64,000 nucleotides of DNA from an uncultured Collinsella sp. Its GTDB lineage: Bacteria; Actinomycetota; Coriobacteriia; Coriobacteriales; Coriobacteriaceae. The stretch spans positions 13,321 to 77,320 of the forward strand of contig URPJ01000009.1 in the NCBI GenBank assembly GCA_900549745.1, given 5' to 3'. This document shows, piece after piece, positions 31,128 to 41,910 of this stretch. Position 1 is the stretch's first letter, and every line of letters begins with the position of its first letter. The position numbers and the translations under genes are program-made. Below the pieces are notes generated by a model. The model made no database searches. It saw only the letters and a list, made by a program, of their open reading frames with translations, and was not told where the DNA came from.

Positions 31128-34100
31128 TTAGATAACCGTCACGCGGCCTTGGTTGCCGACGATGGCCTTTGCCTCTGCCAGCAGCGGAATCGAGCGTGCG
31201 TTGACCTTGGCCGGCACCTCGGCACGCAGCACACGCCCGTCCACCTGCTCGATAAAGATCTCCACGCGGTCGCCGCCCGGGTTGGCGGTAAGCACCGTGG
31301 CAAGACGCGCCATATTGCCCTGGCTAAAGCGGCTGTTGGGCACCATGACCTCAAACACCTTGGGCTTGTTGTTCTCCTCATTAAGCTCCAGTGGCACGAT
31401 CTCCTGCGCGATGATCTGATCGCCGCGGTCCGAGCGCTCAAGCTTGCCCTTAATGCGCACAAACGCATCGGACAGCTGCGCGCCGGTCTCGGGATCGACC
31501 TCGCCGTACAGGTACCCCTCGGCCTCCTTGTAGGTCTTGGGGAACACCACGACCGTGGCCTCACCTTCCATGTCCTCGAGCTGCACGATGCCCATGGGGT
31601 CACCGTTTTTGGTCACGCGCTTGGACACGCTCGAGACCATACCGGCCCACCACAGCGCCTTGCCCTCGGGAATCTCCTGGTTGATGGTACCGCCCGTGGG
31701 GTTTTGCACCTCGTAACCGGTGTCGATCTGCGAGAACGAGAAGTCGCGCGCCTTGGCTAGCGCATACTCAAACGGGCGCAACGGGTGGTCCGAGACATAG
31801 ATGCCCAGAACCTCCTTCTCCTGGCTCAGCTTAAGGTGGCGGTCCCACTCCTGGCCGTCCGGATCGGGCACGCTCACCTCAAAGCCCGAGCCCTCAACGT
31901 CGCCGAACATATCGAAGAACGACGTCTGGCCGCTCGCGCGATCCTTTTGGCGCTTCACGGCGGCATCGATGATGTTCTCGGGGTTGTTCTTATCCACAAA
32001 GTGCATCATCTGGCGACGCGGATACCCCGTGGAGTCGAAGGCGCCTGCCTTGATGAGCGATTCGATCACGCGACGGTTGGCCTGGCTCGAGTCCACGCGC
32101 TCGACAAAGTCGTGCAGCGTCTTAAACGGGCCGCCCGCCTCGCGCTCGGCGATAATCGCCTGCGCCACGCCAGTGCCCACGCCGCGGATGCCGGCCAGAC
32201 CAAAGCGCACGCCCTCCTTGGTAGCCGTGAACTCGGTACCGGACTCGTTGACATCTGGCGACAGCACGGGGATGCCGTCGTGGCGGCACGCCGAGACGTA
32301 ATGAACGATCTTGTCGGTCTTGCCCGTGTAGGACGTCAGAACGGCCGCCATGTACTCGTGCGGATAGTGCGCCTTGAGCCACGCCGTCTGCATAACCAGG
32401 ATGGCGTAGCCGGCGGAGTGCGACTTGTTAAAGGCGTAAGACGCGAACTCAAGAACATCGTCCCAAATCTTCTGGGCGACCTCGCGCGTGTAGTTGTTCT
32501 TGATAGCACCGTTCATCCAGTGGTCGTAGGTGGTCTCGTCCGAGCCATCCTCCCAGTGGAGCACCGTCGACGTGAGCAGCTTGATCTTTTTCTTAGCCAC
32601 GGGCTTACGGATACGCGAGTCCGATTCGCCCTTGGAGAAGCCGCACATCTCGACGGAGATGAGCATAACCTGCTCCTGGTAGACCATGGTGCCGTAGGTT
32701 TCGCCCAGGATGTCGTCCAGGCGGTCGTCGTAGGAGACGGCCGGCTCCTTGCCGTTCATACGGTTGATGTAGGACGAAACCATGCCGGCGCCCAGCGGGC
32801 CCGGGCGGTACAGAGCGATCAATGCCACGACGTGCTTGTATTCGGTGGGTTTCATGTTCTTGATCGTGGCCGTCATGCCGGCGGACTCGACCTGGAAGAC
32901 GCCGGCGGTGTGGCCGGAGCCCATGAGCTTAAAGATCTCGGGATCGTCAAAGGGAATCTCTTCCTCTTTGATGTCGATGCCGAAGTTCTTTTTGATGTTT
33001 GCCTTGGCCTTGGAGATAACCGTCAGCGTGCGCAGGCCCAGGAAGTCCATCTTGAGCAGGCCCATGTCGGCAACGGTATGGCCCTCGTACTGGGTAATCT
33101 CGACGCCGCCCTTGGTGTCGAGCTTGGTGGGCACATGCTCGTTGACGGGGTCGCGGCAGATCAGAACGGCGCACGCGTGCACGCCCTCGCCACGGGTGAG
33201 GCCCTCAATCGAGAGCGCCGTGTCGATGATGCGGCGGGCGTCGTCGTCCTTTTTATAGGCCTCGGCAAAGTCGGGGTTAAACAGATCCTCTTTGCCGGGT
33301 TGTTTTTCGAGCACCTGCTTGAGCTTGACCTTGGGGTCGCTCGAGACCATCTTGGACAGGCGCTGGCCCATGTAGACCGGGTAGTCCAGGACGCGCGCGG
33401 CGTCGTTGATGGCCTGCTTGGCCTTAATGGTCGAGTAGGTGATGACGTGGGTGACCTTCTCGGGGCCGTAGAGCTGGCGAACGTGCTCCACGACCTCGAG
33501 GCGCCGCTCATCGTCGAAGTCCATATCGATATCGGGCATCTCGGTACGCTGCGGGGACAGGAACCTCTCGAACATCAGGCCGTTCTCGAGCGGGTCAAAC
33601 GCGGTGATGTTCATGGCGTAGGCGACGATAGCGCCGGCGGCCGAGCCACGGCCGGGGCCGACGCCGATGCCGTTGTCCTTAGCCCATTGCACGTACTCGG
33701 CGACGATCAAAAAGTAGGCGGCAAAGCCCTTGTCGCAGATGACCTTGTATTCGTACTCAAAGCGCTCTTTGATGTTGACGCCGCCGATCTCGCGCGTGGC
33801 CCAGTCGTCACCGTAGTGCTGGCGCAGGCCCTTCTCGCACTCGCGGCGGAACTGGCTCTCATGCGTCTCGCCGGGATCGAGCAACGGGAAGCGCGGCAGG
33901 ATGATGGAGTCCCAGTCCAGTTCCACGTAGCACTTGTCGGCAATCTCGAGCGTGTTGTCACAGGCCTCGGGGCAATACGGGAACATCGCCCGCATCTCCT
34001 CCTCGGTCTTCATATAAAACTCCGAGCCGGTCATGCGCATGCGGTTGGGGTCGTCGACCTTGGCGTTCATGCCGATGCACATGATGACGTCCTGCACGGG

Positions 34101-34931
34101 CGCGTCCTCGCGGCGCAGGTAGTGAAAGTCGTTGGTAGCGATGACCTTGACGCCCACCTGTTTGGCGATGTCGATGAGCGTACGGTCCATCTGCTCGTCG
34201 GTCAGGCCATTATCGGTGGTAATGCCGTGTTCCTGAATCTCGATATAGAAGTCGCCGGGATCGAAGGTGTCGCGGAAGGTTTCGGCCCACTTGATGGCGC
34301 CTTCCATGTCGCCGCGGTCGATGTATTTGGGGATGATGCCCGCGATGCAGGCGCTCGTGCAGATCATGCCCTTGGCGTGGCGGCGCAGGTTGTCGAGCGT
34401 CACGCGCGGCTTGTAGTAAAAGCCCTGCACGGCGGCCTCGGAAACCGTCTGCATCAGGTTGACATAGCCCTCCTGGTCCTTGGCCAGAAGGATCATGTGG
34501 TAGAGCTCGGGCTTGTGGTCGCGGGCGAGCGTCTCGTCCGGCGTAAAGTAGACCTCGCAGCCAAAGATGGGTTTGATGACCAGGGGCGGCTTGAGCTCGT
34601 CGATATTGCCCTTCTCGTCCCACATGGCCATGTCCTTCACATACTGGGCATGCTCGCGCGGGTTTTCCTCGGGATCGGGCTCCACCAGCTCGTCACGACG
34701 GTCCTTTTCCAAGAAGGCCTTGTCGTGGCTCCAGGTTTTGTACTCGGGCGTGTTGTGGTTGACGGCGTCGCAGGCCAGCGCCAGGTCGGGCACGCCATAC
34801 ATGTAGCCGTGGTCGGTAATGGCCACGGCGGGCATGCCCAGCTCAACGGCACGGTTGACCATATCCTGGATACGGGTTGCGCCGTCGAGCATGGAAAAGA
34901 CAGTGTGGTTGTGCAGATGGACGAATGCCAT
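31128..34931 (-). CDS. dnaE: DNA polymerase III subunit alpha
   Basis: 1267 residues, main replicative polymerase, cytosolic. The PHP domain (HLHNHTVFSMLDG near residues 5-17), the polymerase catalytic block with PDIDMDFDDERR, the Pol3 finger and tandem HhH region (GLAGIRGVGTGVAQAII), and the OB-fold end (WAGMVSSVSKRVTKNGDPMGIVQLED) are present in the order of DnaE rather than PolC (no internal exonuclease). GGAG eight bases upstream of the ATG. Upstream lie addB-addA in tandem; the intervening 177 bases carry an inverted repeat. Confidence 0.97.
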   Translation of the reverse strand: MAFVHLHNHTVFSMLDGATRIQDMVNRAVELGMPAVAITDHGYMYGVPDLALACDAVNHNTPEYKTWSHDKAFLEKDRRDELVEPDPEENPREHAQYVKDMAMWDEKGNIDELKPPLVIKPIFGCEVYFTPDETLARDHKPELYHMILLAKDQEGYVNLMQTVSEAAVQGFYYKPRVTLDNLRRHAKGMICTSACIAGIIPKYIDRGDMEGAIKWAETFRDTFDPGDFYIEIQEHGITTDNGLTDEQMDRTLIDIAKQVGVKVIATNDFHYLRREDAPVQDVIMCIGMNAKVDDPNRMRMTGSEFYMKTEEEMRAMFPYCPEACDNTLEIADKCYVELDWDSIILPRFPLLDPGETHESQFRRECEKGLRQHYGDDWATREIGGVNIKERFEYEYKVICDKGFAAYFLIVAEYVQWAKDNGIGVGPGRGSAAGAIVAYAMNITAFDPLENGLMFERFLSPQRTEMPDIDMDFDDERRLEVVEHVRQLYGPEKVTHVITYSTIKAKQAINDAARVLDYPVYMGQRLSKMVSSDPKVKLKQVLEKQPGKEDLFNPDFAEAYKKDDDARRIIDTALSIEGLTRGEGVHACAVLICRDPVNEHVPTKLDTKGGVEITQYEGHTVADMGLLKMDFLGLRTLTVISKAKANIKKNFGIDIKEEEIPFDDPEIFKLMGSGHTAGVFQVESAGMTATIKNMKPTEYKHVVALIALYRPGPLGAGMVSSYINRMNGKEPAVSYDDRLDDILGETYGTMVYQEQVMLISVEMCGFSKGESDSRIRKPVAKKKIKLLTSTVLHWEDGSDETTYDHWMNGAIKNNYTREVAQKIWDDVLEFASYAFNKSHSAGYAILVMQTAWLKAHYPHEYMAAVLTSYTGKTDKIVHYVSACRHDGIPVLSPDVNESGTEFTATKEGVRFGLAGIRGVGTGVAQAIIAEREAGGPFKTLHDFVERVDSSQANRRVIESLIKAGAFDSTGYPRRQMMHFVDKNNPENIIDAAVKRQKDRASGQTSFFDMFGDVEGSGFEVSVPDPDGQEWDRHLKLSQEKEVLGIYVSDHPLRPFEYALAKARDFSFSQIDTGYEVQNPTGGTINQEIPEGKALWWAGMVSSVSKRVTKNGDPMGIVQLEDMEGEATVVVFPKTYKEAEGYLYGEVDPETGAQLSDAFVRIKGKLERSDRGDQIIAQEIVPLELNEENNKPKVFEVMVPNSRFSQGNMARLATVLTANPGGDRVEIFIEQVDGRVLRAEVPAKVNARSIPLLAEAKAIVGNQGRVTVI

Positions 34932-35032
34932 GTGATGAGCTCCGATGCGGGTTCGTGTTCTGACTGAACGATTTTACCGCACGGCGCGGACGGCACCCGA
35001 ACCTAGCCAAACCCACACGGCTCCTCTTGCAG

Positions 35033-35095
35033 TTGCGGTGGAATAGTTCCCGTTTGGGCCACCCGGGCCGCAATGCAGGAACTATTCCACCGCAA
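35033..35095. repeat. Inverted repeat, TTGCGGTG type (copy 1)
   Basis: Perfect 18-bp arms 35033-35050 and 35078-35095 (TTGCGGTGGAATAGTTCC and complement), with a 27-base loop. Same TTGCGGTG(G/A)AATAG start as the repeat at 46099. Confidence 0.8.
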
Positions 35096-35107
35096 GTTAT
35101 CTGAGGA

Positions 35108-38100
35108 CTAGAAGTTGTAGGTGACTACTTGGGGCTCGGCGGGTTCGACGAAGATGGTTGGATCCGGCTGCTCCACGCGGACGAACTTGACGGTCACGGC
35201 CTCAAAGCCCGCCTTGTGCAGAACATCAGCGTAGACGCGCGCCTGCAGGGCGTGCTTCTCGAGCAGCTGGTCGGGCGTCTCATCCGGCGTGCCACCCGTC
35301 TTGTAGTCGATGACCAGTGCGCGCGACGGATCCGCCGGGTCGGTTGCCAAGGCATCGATGGCGCCCTCGGCATAGGCGCCGTAGCGGGCGATATCCTCGT
35401 CCTCGCAGCCCAGCGAGAAGAACGGCACCTCGGCACGGATGCACGGCCACGCGAGCAGCTCGGCACGAACCGACGACTTGAGCCAGCGATCCAGAGCGAC
35501 ATCGAAGCGCTCGCGCTGTTCCGGCGTCAGGCGCCACAAGCGAGCCAGGGCGTCGGCACGCTCAACGGGCAGCGCATCGGCACCCATCTCGATGAGCCAC
35601 TGGCAAGCGGCGTGGAAGGCCGAGCCCAGCGCCATGGGGTTGCCGGCGGGCTCGACAGCAGCCACGTCCGCATCGGCCATCTCCGAGCCATCCGACTCCG
35701 CATCATCGCCGGACTCGTCCATGGGAACAAGCGCCTCGGCGGCACGGTCCTCGGACTCGGCATGCAGCGCCACGGCAATTGACGAGTAGCTATACGAGTC
35801 ACGCACCGGGAACGGACAGATGCCCATGCGCACGCCCACTGCCTGGGGATACACGAGCTCAAACGCATCGGGCTTGGGGTCGGCAGGACCGGGCACAGTT
35901 GAGTGCGCAGCATTATCAGCGACATCGACATCGCCGCGAACGAGCCTGCCCTCGGCATCCAGCGAAGCGTTAGCCTCAAACGCCTGCTCACCAAACGTAA
36001 AGTCCGCCAGCGAGATGAGCTCGTAGTCGCCCGGCTGGGAGTTGTCGAACACCAGACGGTCGCTATCGAGCTGCGGCATGTCCAGACTATCGGTCGGCAG
36101 GATGCGGCGCAGCACGTCGTAGGTCAGATCCGTCTCGACATCGAAGGTCGGCGCCATCACCTTGCCGCGGCTCACGCCGGCATCCATCGCCAGAATGAGC
36201 AACTCGCGCGCTCGCGTCATGGCGACATAGAGCAGACGAGCCCGCTCCTCGAGCGAAAGCTGCAGGTCGTCGTTACGCAGGCGGGCAAATGCCTCGGCGG
36301 GAGAGCCCGTCGCGCAGACGTCCTCCATGAGCTCCGGCGGCAACCACAGCGACGTGCCCTTGCCCTCAAACGCGTGTTCAAACTGCTTTTTGACGTCATC
36401 GCCCTTCACGAAGGTCCCGTCGGCAAGCTTAACGCCATCGAAACGAGCCGGCAGCGCCACGACTTGCGCCCCACCGTCGACGCGACCCATTTGTGCCGCA
36501 CCGGACGATTTGCGCACGCCAAAACACTCGGCAACCGCTACAACCGGATACTCCAGGCCCTTGGACGCATGCACGGTCATGATGCGCACCGCGCCGTCGC
36601 CCTCCTCGTTGAGGGCGCCCGGGGCCTCCTTGCCCGCCAAGAAGCGGTCGAAGGCGAGCGCGATGGAGCGCGGCGAGTTGCCGAACTCGGCCTCCTCCTC
36701 GGCCACGGCGTCGAGTGCCTTGAGCACGTTGGCGGCAATGGCCTTGCCCTCGGGACCACGCTGTGCCAGACGTACAAACCAGCCGGAGGCGTTGACCACG
36801 TCGTGCGCGATGGCGGCGAACGAATCGCGGCCCACGCGACGAAGCGCATACCGCAGCACCTCGCGGGCGCGCGTCACGAGCGGCAAGTCTTGCAAACCCG
36901 GCACATCGGAATCGCTCATGATGCCCGCATCGATGTTGCGGCGCGACGTCTCGCCCGTCTGATCGTCGAGTTTGGTCGCCAGCGCCAGGAACTCCTGGGC
37001 GCCGAGTGCAAACATCGGCGAGGCGAGCAGCGGCATAAGGCCCTGCGCCGTATCGGCCGGATTGGCGAGCGCACAAACCAGGGCGCGCACCGTCTGCACC
37101 TCGGCTGCTTGGGCAAAGACCGAGCCGCCCGCGATGACGCAGTCGAGCCCCTGGTCGCGGAAGGCCTGGGCGTAGACGTCGGCGTTGGTCATGCGGCCCA
37201 GCAGCAGCACCATGCCGCCCTGGGGCTGGCCGGCATCGGCAAGCGCGCGGAATCGCTCGGCGATCGCACGGGCCTTGGCCTGTGTGCGTTCCTGCGTACT
37301 GCCGCCGGCAACAAAGAGGGCCTGGCGACGCGAGGCGTCTGCCACCAGCGTGTCCTTGCGGCCGTCGCTCGCCTCAAGATCCAAAAAGCCCTGCATCAGG
37401 CCGCCGTCATCGCCGTCGAAGACGCGTGCCACGTAACGCAGTACCTCGTCGTGGCTGCGGAAGTTGCGCACGAGTTTGACGAGTTCGCCGGCAGGGGCGT
37501 CGACCACGGCAGTCGCCTCGGGCGCGGCAGACGAGCCCACCTTGCGCTCCTGACGACGGAACACCTCGACCTCGGCGCCACGGAAGCGATAGATGGACTG
37601 CTGCGCATCGCCCACGGTGCACAGCGCGCGCTCCCCCGCACCCGTCAGGTAACGGATCAGATCGACCTGCATCTGGTCGGTATCCTGAAACTCATCGATC
37701 ATGACCATCTTAAAGCGGCCCTCGTACGCAGCACGGATGGCAGGGTAATCGCGCAGGGCCTCGTAAGCCATACGCAGCAGGTCGTTATTATCGAGGGCGG
37801 ACTGGCCAGCCTTCAGCGCGCGATACTCGGCCTCCACGGAACGGGCCAGGCCCACCAGCGCATCGAGCGCCGGGCCACCACAGGCAAGCACGATATTGAT
37901 AAATGCATCGGCGGCCTCTGCCTTGAGCAGTTCGGCCTGCTCCTTGGGGAATGCCTTGCTCGCCCGCGGCATGCCGCACGACATCATGAGTCGCGCCGCA
38001 TCGACCATGGTCTTGTCGCTCGCCTCGAACGCGTCGATGGCATCGAGCGCCGCCTGCGCCTTCTCGGTCGAGGACTTGCTTGCGCCCAGCGCCGCGCGAT

Positions 38101-38734
38101 AGGCATCGGCGAGCGCCGAGGTATCGGCCTGGCCGCGCGCCACGCGCACGTCGTCCATACCGCCCGGCAACTGGCTCGACAGCTCCAGCAGGTCGCGCAC
38201 CAGGCCCTTGATGGTCGTGCCGGTGCCAAAGGAACCGCCCTCGCCCGCCATGGGATACCAGGCATAGAGGGCCTTGAGCGATGCCGCGAGCTCGGGGGCG
38301 GCATCGGGTGCCGTCGCGCGGGCCAGCACGTGCTCAACAGCCTGGTCCATAAGCTCGTCGGTATCGGTGAGCACCGTGAACTCGGGGTCGATGCCCAGCT
38401 CCAGCGCATGCGCGCGCAGGATACGCGAGCACATGCCGTGAATGGTCGAGATCCACGCGTCGTCGACGGTCAGTGCCTCCTCGTCCATGCCCTCGTCGAT
38501 AAGCGCACGGCGCACGCGGTCGCGAATCTCGGCCGCGGCATCTTTGGTAAAGGTAATGGCGAGCACCTGGTCCAGATGCTCAACGAACGGACCGGATTCG
38601 GGCGAGAGCGCATAGACGATGCGGCGCGTGAGGGTAAAGGTCTTACCCGAACCGGCGCCCGCCGAGACAAACAGCGGGCGGTCGAGCGTTTTGACAATCT
38701 GCAGCTGTTGCGGCATCAAAGTCGAAAGATCCAT
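35108..38734 (-). CDS. addA: AddA: ATP-dependent helicase/nuclease subunit A
   Basis: 1208 residues. The UvrD-type helicase is marked by Q-motif region MPQQLQIVKT, Walker A SAGAGSGKTFTLTRR (about 24-38), DEFQDTD, VGDAQQSIYRFRGAEV and GLEYPVVAVAE; the C-terminal PD-(D/E)XK nuclease has RALVIDYKTGG. With AddB it processes double-strand ends at Chi-like sites for RecA loading. Start ATG 38734 lies 3 bases past the addB stop, with AAGGAGG inside the addB tail 12 bases ahead. Confidence 0.95.
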   Translation of the reverse strand: MDLSTLMPQQLQIVKTLDRPLFVSAGAGSGKTFTLTRRIVYALSPESGPFVEHLDQVLAITFTKDAAAEIRDRVRRALIDEGMDEEALTVDDAWISTIHGMCSRILRAHALELGIDPEFTVLTDTDELMDQAVEHVLARATAPDAAPELAASLKALYAWYPMAGEGGSFGTGTTIKGLVRDLLELSSQLPGGMDDVRVARGQADTSALADAYRAALGASKSSTEKAQAALDAIDAFEASDKTMVDAARLMMSCGMPRASKAFPKEQAELLKAEAADAFINIVLACGGPALDALVGLARSVEAEYRALKAGQSALDNNDLLRMAYEALRDYPAIRAAYEGRFKMVMIDEFQDTDQMQVDLIRYLTGAGERALCTVGDAQQSIYRFRGAEVEVFRRQERKVGSSAAPEATAVVDAPAGELVKLVRNFRSHDEVLRYVARVFDGDDGGLMQGFLDLEASDGRKDTLVADASRRQALFVAGGSTQERTQAKARAIAERFRALADAGQPQGGMVLLLGRMTNADVYAQAFRDQGLDCVIAGGSVFAQAAEVQTVRALVCALANPADTAQGLMPLLASPMFALGAQEFLALATKLDDQTGETSRRNIDAGIMSDSDVPGLQDLPLVTRAREVLRYALRRVGRDSFAAIAHDVVNASGWFVRLAQRGPEGKAIAANVLKALDAVAEEEAEFGNSPRSIALAFDRFLAGKEAPGALNEEGDGAVRIMTVHASKGLEYPVVAVAECFGVRKSSGAAQMGRVDGGAQVVALPARFDGVKLADGTFVKGDDVKKQFEHAFEGKGTSLWLPPELMEDVCATGSPAEAFARLRNDDLQLSLEERARLLYVAMTRARELLILAMDAGVSRGKVMAPTFDVETDLTYDVLRRILPTDSLDMPQLDSDRLVFDNSQPGDYELISLADFTFGEQAFEANASLDAEGRLVRGDVDVADNAAHSTVPGPADPKPDAFELVYPQAVGVRMGICPFPVRDSYSYSSIAVALHAESEDRAAEALVPMDESGDDAESDGSEMADADVAAVEPAGNPMALGSAFHAACQWLIEMGADALPVERADALARLWRLTPEQRERFDVALDRWLKSSVRAELLAWPCIRAEVPFFSLGCEDEDIARYGAYAEGAIDALATDPADPSRALVIDYKTGGTPDETPDQLLEKHALQARVYADVLHKAGFEAVTVKFVRVEQPDPTIFVEPAEPQVVTYNF

Positions 38735-38737
38735 GGT

Positions 38738-41700
38738 CTACACGTCCCTCCTTACAAACGTTCCTTCGTGGTTATACGAGCAGCGCGCATGCGCGGCCTG
38801 AGCCGACGCCGGGTCGACGGCGGCAACGTTGCCCGCCTCGAGCTCGCGCAGGCGCTCGGCGATGCCGGCCTCCACGCGATCGAGCAGGGCATCGAAGTCC
38901 ATGCTGCCGCCCTCGCCCGGGAAGCCCTTCTTGAGGCCCGGGATGCGACCGTCACCGCGCTCTTCCTCGAGCAACTCGGCGCTCGCCGCACCGCGCAGCG
39001 CGGGCTTGCCGCCCTTGGTCGAAAAATAGAGCGCTGCACGGGTATCCAAGCCCAGTGCCCGACGCATGGCCTGCGCGTAGATGAGCGTTTGGGTATGGGG
39101 CGGCAGCCAGCGCGGGTCGTCGATGGGAGCCTCGCCCGTCTCCTCGTCACGCACCGTGGGGTCGGCAAGCTTAAACTCCTCAACGCCCGAACGATGCTTG
39201 TAGTCGATTACCACGGCGCGGTTCTCGGCGTCCACATCCACGCGGTCGATGCGCCCGCCGAGCGGCCAACCGGCATACTCGACCTTAAGCTCATTAAAGG
39301 CGAACTCAAGGTAGCGTGGCGCAAAGGGGGCAAGTGCCTCGGACTCGTAGGCGAGCACGCCTTCCAGCTGCGGCAGAATCTCGGCCACCTGACGTTCCTC
39401 TACCGGAGAGAGCGGCACGAGCGGACCCTCGGCACCGCGCTTGCCGGCGTGCTCGGCCAAGGTCTCGTCAAAGACCTCGCGCAGCAGCTCCTGTGCGCGC
39501 GGCAGGTTCTCGGGCGTCACGCGCTCCATGCCCTCTTGGGGCAGACGGGCATGCAGATGCTCCAGCACGTCGTGGACAAAGTTGCCCTTCTCCATGTTGC
39601 CAAAGCCCGCGTCGATAGACTGGGGCTTGACGCGATACGACACGAACCAGCACAGTGGGCAGGTAGAATAGGCCTCGATCTGCGAGGCGGACGTCAGACG
39701 CGGCACGAGCGGCGCGTCCTCGCCCTCGCCATCGCGACGGCGCAGGACCAGATACGGAATGGCTTCATCGCTCAGATGCTGAGGAGCTTCGCAGGTCACG
39801 CGCTCGCGCCTAAAACCTTCGCCTGCAGCGGGATCAAAGTCGGCGATGATATCGCCCTCGCCCACGCGCGTGGGCTTGGCAGCGCCAGCGGCCTCGGCAT
39901 GTGCCCGCAGCTCGGTCCATACGGCTGCCGGGTAGCACTCGCGCGCCTGGCGATCGTGCGTCACGCGGGCGAGCGCGACCGGACCGCTCGCCGCCTGCAT
40001 CGCACGGCCAAAGCGCACGCGCAGCAGGGCGGCGGGCTCCAAAGACACGCCGTCGCGGCGCAGCTCGGCCGTCAATGTGGCAAGCGGGCCCTCTTCGTGC
40101 GAAAGCGGATAGCTGTCCAGGTCGACATCGGCAAACAGCACGGCATCGTAGCCGCCAGGACGCAAAACCGACGCATCGGCAAGCGACACGAAGCGCACTT
40201 GTGCCCGTGGCGTGCGATCGACCTCGTAGGTCGCGTAATCGTAAGCGGTACTGCGCTTGTCCACCTTGGTTCGAACGCCGTCGAGAACCGGCACGGTCGC
40301 GGCCTGCGACACGTCGAGTGCGCGAGCATCGTTCATAAGGATGTCGATGACATGACGCAGCAGAGCCGTCTCTGCCTGGCGACGGGCCTGGCCGTCAAGG
40401 CCGCCTAGGGCGCGATCGGGCAGCGCCTCGGCAACGGCGAGCATGGCCTTGAGCGCCGTCACGGGTTTGTCGCGCCACAGCGCCTGAAACACGTCCGAGA
40501 CCACGCATGGCACGTTCTTAAACCAGTTATCTTCGCTAGCGGCCTTGCGGGCGCCCCTCACCTGGCCCTGCACGCTCTGCAGCAGGCTCTTGACGCCCGC
40601 AGTGGTTTTGTTGCGCGACAGGCGCATGTTCTTGTCGAAGCCGCGGGCGCTCGCGGCGTCGGCACCCGAAAGCGGGCTATAAATCCAGTCGGTAAGCTCT
40701 GAAGCGGGCCACCACTCGGTCTTGGAAGCGGTGCCCTCGTCGGCGGCTTTCATACGCTCGATCAGGTTGGCGAGCGCCGTAAACTGCCTGCCCGCGATGG
40801 ACTGGGAAAACGCCGTGAACTCAGTCGTCTCGGCCGCAATGTGACGCGCCGCCAGACGAGAGGCGAGTTCGCCGAACAGCTGGGGTGCCCGGGCAGAAAC
40901 AACGAGCACGCGCACGGGGTCGGCAGAAGCGCCGTCGACCTCGGAACCCCGGCACGTTTTTACCAGATCATCAATTGCGTCCGCATAAGCATGAGCACGG
41001 GCATGGGGGCCAGCGACCTCAATAAAGGCAGGCTGAGCGGCGGTCCCGTAAGCGGCATCAGACGCGCCGACACCCTCCCCTAGCGGCGCGATCTCAAACA
41101 ACACATCGCGGGCATCAAATGCCGTGGCAAGCTCCTCGCGCATCGCCGCCTGCTCGCGGGCAAGCAGCACGACGACCTCTCCCCCATTGTTCGCCACGGC
41201 AGACAGCAGCTCGAGCAGACCGTGCGTAAACGACGTGATACCGCGCACGCATACGGCGCGAGTGCACGCCGGCAGGCTATCGGCCAGGACACTGGTCATA
41301 ATGTCAGCTGCCTCGCAGGGCTCAACCATATCTCGACGGTCCAAACCGCCCGCGTAGGCGCGCAAAAGCTCGAACAAACGAGCCTCGGCATCGCTTTTTG
41401 GCTCAGGCTGGCAGTTGTCGCCACGGCATCGTTCGGCACCCGTCCCCGCAACGCCCGGCAACACGTCGCGGGCCATGCGCGCGAGCATGCGCACTGTGCC
41501 CTGGCTGCGCGAAAGCGGCTGCAGGTCGGCATCGTCGAGACGCGTGACCATGTCCGAAAACAGCATCTGGCGCTGCAGGTTGTCGACGAAACCGCGCCCG
41601 TCGCCCATAAGCTCCCAAAGCGAGCGAAGCCACGATGTAGGCGTCTTGTAGTCGATACCCAGCGAAACGCCGGCTTCCGCCGCATCATGACGGCACAGGT

Positions 41701-41827
41701 CGAGCTCGGCAAACGTTGGTGCCAGCAACACGGCACGCCCGTGACGGGCAATAAGGTCGGCAAGCAGCGCCGACTCGGCATCGCTCAAATCCGTGCCGGC
41801 ATTGGTGGTATAGATTCGAACAGGCAT
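38738..41827 (-). CDS. addB: AddB-like PD-(D/E)XK nuclease subunit
   Basis: 1029 residues, partner of AddA by position and by the C-terminal nuclease block NRAVVIDYKHRSGVEE. Fe-S site: CPLCWF matches the first AddB cysteine region, but at the C-terminus only one cysteine (HARCSYNHEGT) is seen where three are usual. The N-terminus (MPVRIYTTNAGTDLSD) has no GxGKT Walker A, which Bacillus AddB carries. So the subunit is divergent, or closer to other RecB-like nucleases. GGAGG right before the ATG. Co-transcribed with addA. Confidence 0.85.
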   Translation of the reverse strand: MPVRIYTTNAGTDLSDAESALLADLIARHGRAVLLAPTFAELDLCRHDAAEAGVSLGIDYKTPTSWLRSLWELMGDGRGFVDNLQRQMLFSDMVTRLDDADLQPLSRSQGTVRMLARMARDVLPGVAGTGAERCRGDNCQPEPKSDAEARLFELLRAYAGGLDRRDMVEPCEAADIMTSVLADSLPACTRAVCVRGITSFTHGLLELLSAVANNGGEVVVLLAREQAAMREELATAFDARDVLFEIAPLGEGVGASDAAYGTAAQPAFIEVAGPHARAHAYADAIDDLVKTCRGSEVDGASADPVRVLVVSARAPQLFGELASRLAARHIAAETTEFTAFSQSIAGRQFTALANLIERMKAADEGTASKTEWWPASELTDWIYSPLSGADAASARGFDKNMRLSRNKTTAGVKSLLQSVQGQVRGARKAASEDNWFKNVPCVVSDVFQALWRDKPVTALKAMLAVAEALPDRALGGLDGQARRQAETALLRHVIDILMNDARALDVSQAATVPVLDGVRTKVDKRSTAYDYATYEVDRTPRAQVRFVSLADASVLRPGGYDAVLFADVDLDSYPLSHEEGPLATLTAELRRDGVSLEPAALLRVRFGRAMQAASGPVALARVTHDRQARECYPAAVWTELRAHAEAAGAAKPTRVGEGDIIADFDPAAGEGFRRERVTCEAPQHLSDEAIPYLVLRRRDGEGEDAPLVPRLTSASQIEAYSTCPLCWFVSYRVKPQSIDAGFGNMEKGNFVHDVLEHLHARLPQEGMERVTPENLPRAQELLREVFDETLAEHAGKRGAEGPLVPLSPVEERQVAEILPQLEGVLAYESEALAPFAPRYLEFAFNELKVEYAGWPLGGRIDRVDVDAENRAVVIDYKHRSGVEEFKLADPTVRDEETGEAPIDDPRWLPPHTQTLIYAQAMRRALGLDTRAALYFSTKGGKPALRGAASAELLEEERGDGRIPGLKKGFPGEGGSMDFDALLDRVEAGIAERLRELEAGNVAAVDPASAQAAHARCSYNHEGTFVRRDV

Positions 41828-41910
41828 GGTCCTCCGCTCAAACTGTTCGCAATAATCAATGCATCCATCCTACCCGCCCACGCGGACAGATTTGCCCCAC
41901 GCCAACAGAT

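Noticed and set aside
31785..34967. 1060-codon open frame on the plus strand opposite dnaE
   Set aside because: High GC and codon bias of dnaE leave the opposite strand open; the translation has no family motif and dnaE is certain.
35903..40408. 1501-codon open frame on the plus strand opposite addA/addB
   Set aside because: Same cause; spans two confirmed genes and their junction, Arg/His-rich and without domains.
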